A stretch of DNA of 64,000 bases, taken from NCBI GenBank assembly GCA_013398015.1, contig VZRR01012752.1:372001-436000 (forward strand). The letters run 5' to 3'. Of the stretch, positions 60,760 through 64,000 are shown piece by piece (position 1 is the first letter of the stretch; the number at the start of each line of letters is the position of its first letter). The translations under genes were made by a program, and so were the position numbers. The notes beneath the pieces were generated by a model that saw only the letters and a list, made by a program, of their open reading frames with translations, did not search any database and was not told where the DNA came from. This DNA comes from Oreocharis arfaki. Lineage: Eukaryota; Chordata; Aves; Passeriformes; Paramythiidae.

Positions 60760-60782
60760 TTTCATAATTAGGAGGGTGAAAG
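60760..60782 (+). repeat. Dispersed exact 23-nt repeat, copy 2
   Basis: Identical to 59814-59836, in the same orientation, 946 bases downstream. It lies inside a 63-codon open frame (60662-60853) that has no recognised content. Confidence 0.85.
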
Positions 60783-61456
60783 AAATAGTAACTATCTTCT
60801 TTTCTTTGGGATCACAATTTCACTGCTGTTCATACAGGTTTGATATAATTTGAACTCTGACAGAGATCCAATTTTTTGAAGCCATCAAGAACACTGATTT
60901 GACTCTGAATATGCAATAATTCTTATGGTCATTTGGAAGGTATCTGATGTTTCTAGGCATTTCCAAATTATTCTATCTCTCAAAAGCAGCTAGTTAGTCT
61001 ACTAGATTAATCTTTCCTACAGTTTTCTGTACCACAAACTGATGAATTGCTTGATACTTTCTTTGCTGTTATCAAGGTAAAAGGTGTAAATAAAAGCAGA
61101 TATTTTGAAAGGCTAAATTATTTTTCCTTATTGACTTGGTTGCTTTGAGATGTGTACTTTTGATATCTATTTCTACTAAGAACATTGTTGACTCCAACAA
61201 ATTTTTTAGCTTCTGTCAAGGCCATGATGTTCTGTCTTTATATGCCTACTTTTCTAGACCAAGCGAAAACAAGTTTACTCATGCTAATTGAAATCCTGTC
61301 TGGTGGTGAAGCATTTCTTAATGTCCAGGAGGGTAGACAGGAGCAAGCCAGCAAGACCTAAATGTTTCAGAAGTCATAAGGTCAGTAGGAGTGCCCAGTA
61401 CAGGAGTGCTGGGAAACTAATTTGGAGTGGAGTTCAGGCTCAGACACATCCTTTGG
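60783..61456. other. Non-coding stretch, nothing recognised
   Basis: AT-rich sequence rising in GC towards the right. No repeat or exon was recognised. Confidence 0.5.
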
Positions 61457-62074
61457 TCACTCACAAAGTTTAGTTACCATCATACTCCTTGCTGCAGTTA
61501 TACCATGAATGAACCCCCTCCCAGGCAAATCCCAGACTTCACTTCCATGTTTGCCTGCAATTCTGGAGATGGAATGGACCACAGACACTTCCTGACAGGC
61601 AGGATAGACGTGGGCATCATATTTTGAGGTGGATAGTGGAGCCATATGGACATGAGCCATGCCGGACCACTTTTCCCGAGGGTAGAGAATGGGCACCAGT
61701 CCAAGAGACATTTGTTTAGTACGTGCACGCAGCCTAGCTTTCCAGAACACCAAGTCACTAAGAAGCTGGATCTCAACTTTAGCAGAAATACTTTGGATAA
61801 AAACAGACTTCCAAAATAAAACCCCATATGCTTGCAAGAAAGCTGGGTCCAGTGCTTTGCCAAGCAAGCTTTGTGGGTCATGGTTATATATAGCTTGCAC
61901 ACACAGTCCATAGAAAGCATGCAGCAAGTTTGCTGCAGGGCTAAATCTTACTTCCTGCACTGAACCATGCAGACACAGAGTAACATTTCCAGAGGCTGTA
62001 TTGATGTGTAAGACAACAATAAGGCCCATGACAAGGTTATCTGCTTTCTTCTCATGGCTTCTTTCCTGAACCAT
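61457..62074 (-). other. 205-codon open frame of unknown nature
   Basis: The longest open frame in the window and the only one above 165 codons; it lies outside any repeat I recognise. It begins MVQERSHEKKADNLVMGLIV and ends with MMVTKLCE before a stop. The middle has moderately hydrophobic runs (NLLHAFYGLCVQAIYNHD and the LGLVPILYP region), but there is no clear signal peptide, transmembrane array, zinc-finger spacing or catalytic motif. A second frame of 140 codons (61498-61920) is also open on the same strand, which points to locally few stop codons in GC-richer DNA rather than to coding. A TATATAA sequence lies inside the frame on the minus strand near 61886. I recognise no family. It may be chance, a decayed repeat or a lineage-specific transcript. 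Confidence 0.2.
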
Positions 62075-64000
62075 CGGTATTTTTCTATATGTTCTATTTA
62101 TCTTTTGTTTAGTTTGTTTTCTGTTTCTAAACAGTATTTAGATTAACTTGTAGGGATAATTTGTCTCTAAATGATTTCACTCTCCTATCAAGAATTCCTC
62201 AAATGACAAAGGTGAGGTGTTGCTTCTGAGACAAACTATTGTATGTGAATTTATATGTGGTATACACAATAACAGCAACAATAATGCATATTATATATGT
62301 AATTTTGTGGTTTTGCCCAGTTAATTGCATTAGTGAAAATCAACTATCTGCATACTTGGTTTCTTTGCTCACTACTTCTCAAGATGCTGTCAAATAACAG
62401 ACATACCATGTGTAATTGCTGGGAAAAAGTTAATTTGAAACGTTTTTGGGTATCATTATTTGAACTTCAGACTTCACTTTCTTCTCATTTTTACCAGATT
62501 AATTATAAGTATCTTTTCAGCTGGATTATTTCTGTTTTGCACCAGTGATAGCACAAGGCAACCAGTCCCACAGCCTTTCAGCGGCTGACACATGACTCTG
62601 TATCAGCAAATTACATGTGCATCCCAAGCACCACAGCCAGCTGGTAGAGCTTTTGTTGGTTTTCCTAGTCTCCAAAAGCAGAGTAATGACATGCAAAAGA
62701 CCCTCTGGGAAAGGCCCCTGCAGAAACCTCTACTGGAGTATCATGCCTGGGAATTATTAGGAAGGGTGGTGCGTGTGCCAAAATCGCATCAGGGGACATT
62801 TCAGGCACTTGACAGTACAGATGAACATCTACCAACGTCTGGGAACTTTCCTAGGCACCATTTAAGATGTTAATGCAGACAAAGCCATTATGGTCTGTGG
62901 TTCTAATGGAAAATAGGAAATGTCATTGAATGGCTCTGCTGAAAAATGTTAAATGGTACTAAAAATGTTGTCTGTATTGTTTCATTTTCCACTATTCCAG
63001 ACACCTGACTGTACCAGGTTCACTAACATTTTTCTATATTTTTTACCTCCTAAGGCAAAACAAAAAGTTTGTCTTAGAGACATTCTTAGAGCAAATCCCT
63101 TAATCTATCAGATGCTGTCACTTTCCTGACTTGAAAAGGATTAAGAATATTTTTCTAGTAGATGCTAGATGCATTCAAAATAATTTTTGAGACATTTCTT
63201 AATATGGTTGCATTCAGATGTCATCAGCCTTTACAAGACTTGTCTTTTTGTCAGGTTAGCAATTGAATTTACTGTTGTTGCTGTGAAACTTGGTTACATT
63301 AGGTTCTCTTCCATTGATGCTGATGTCTGAAAATGCAGAGTGATTTTTATGAAAGATTTCCCAGATTTCTTCTTATATTGTGTTGGGTTTTTTTAATTCA
63401 CTTTCCTATGCTTTTTTTAAATTCTATTTAATGTTGAAAATCCTCTAGGTGGCATGAAACATAAAATACAGAAGTTTTGCTATTATATCTTTCTCAAAAG
63501 TTCTTGAGAACTTACGCCAGGATTTCCTGGCTCTAACAAACCTTGCTATGTGTGTCGATTGAAAAATTCCATCTTGCTCTTTCTTGCCCTGAATACAGGA
63601 GTCACACTTCAGTGTTGTGATTCTAGCACTGTGAATCACACTAAATAAACTGCTGTGTGATGGCATAAAAGCACCTCAAGGACTTAGCCAGACCAGCCAC
63701 AACTTCCTTAGTAATCTCATTTACTGTAGGTATTTTTTTTCCCTCTCTGGGTACAGCTTATAGTCTGCTTATCTAGTAAAACCATGGCAACTACAGAGCT
63801 AAGTCACAGAGTGGCCAGAAACATGAACAGGTTCACTAAAGCCTGATAACTTGGGACCCTGAGAAGTTACTGTAGAATATCCTGTTGCCAAAGACCAGGG
63901 GAAAACACAAATTCCCTGGGTTTCCATGAAGGGCACGTATGTAATGCATATCATCATTCATTAGGTATCTTACACTGAGAGCTGTCTCCCGCTGCCCTGT
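62075..64000. other. Non-coding stretch to window end
   Basis: No exon or repeat family was recognised. Frames reach 93 codons at most (62592-62873, plus strand), with no domain seen. A CTCF-like motif lies at 63442-63455. Confidence 0.5.
63442..63455 (+). promoter_or_regulatory. CTCF-like core motif
   Basis: CCTCTAGGTGGCAT matches the CTCF core CCASYAGRKGGCRS at all but two positions (the third base and the last), including the invariant AGGTGGC. It has the same orientation as the site at 18243. Confidence 0.28.

Noticed and set aside
61880..61895. TATATAA-like sequence as the promoter of an LTR element
   Set aside because: No polyadenylation signal, TG...CA ends or duplicated copy was found nearby to define an LTR.
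1..64000. CRISPR array, bacterial operon, rRNA, attachment site or replication origin
   Set aside because: No regularly spaced direct repeats, no dense coding, no ribosome-binding pattern; CR1 content places the DNA in an amniote genome.

Overview
This window reads as vertebrate nuclear DNA, most probably from a bird. It is AT-rich by eye (GC not counted), has long stretches with no usable open reading frame, and its only recognisable interspersed repeats are CR1 non-LTR retrotransposons. Their tails carry the avian-type 3' signature: the run GGTCCCTTCCAAC or a relative, followed by the ATTCTGTG-like terminal octamer. I saw no Alu, L1, bacterial operon, Shine-Dalgarno spacing or dense coding. 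Other CR1-rich sauropsids (crocodilians, turtles) cannot be excluded from sequence alone.

I found no host protein-coding gene, no credible exon and no structural RNA gene. The window therefore looks like a gene desert or the inside of a very large intron. Nearly all short open frames are chance frames or shadows of CR1 copies. The one open stretch outside a repeat that stands out is a 205-codon frame on the minus strand at 61.46-62.07 kb; I recognise no family in it.

Layout. 0-3.6 kb is plain AT-rich sequence. 3.6-3.85 kb is an antisense CR1 3' end. 5.3 kb holds a short TTTAG tandem beside a 16-bp palindrome with a TAATTA core. 5.96-7.52 kb holds two antisense CR1 copies side by side, the right one older. 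10.0 kb and 14.5 kb hold AT/AC-type simple repeats. 12.72-12.91 kb is a sense CR1 tail. 17-34 kb is mostly unique sequence with homopolymers, an (AT)n, an (ATG)16 and a perfect 24-bp palindrome at 31.65 kb. 34.34-35.51 kb is the best preserved CR1: a 5'-truncated copy with a dead reverse transcriptase frame and its 3' UTR. 38.85-39.19 kb is another antisense CR1. 44.7-47.7 kb is a local GC-richer stretch containing a well-preserved sense CR1 tail at 46.53-46.74 kb. 48-48.6 kb has the look of conserved non-coding DNA with homeodomain and octamer-like motifs. 52-64 kb is unique sequence with small local duplications and one exact 23-nt dispersed repeat pair.

No genes act together here. What the window records is repeated insertion and decay of CR1 elements in both orientations, plus candidate regulatory DNA that cannot be confirmed without alignment. 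I looked for an undescribed system and did not find one; the findings are modest sequence oddities, scored accordingly. Comparisons with CR1 rest on my recollection of avian CR1 consensus sequences, not on a database search.
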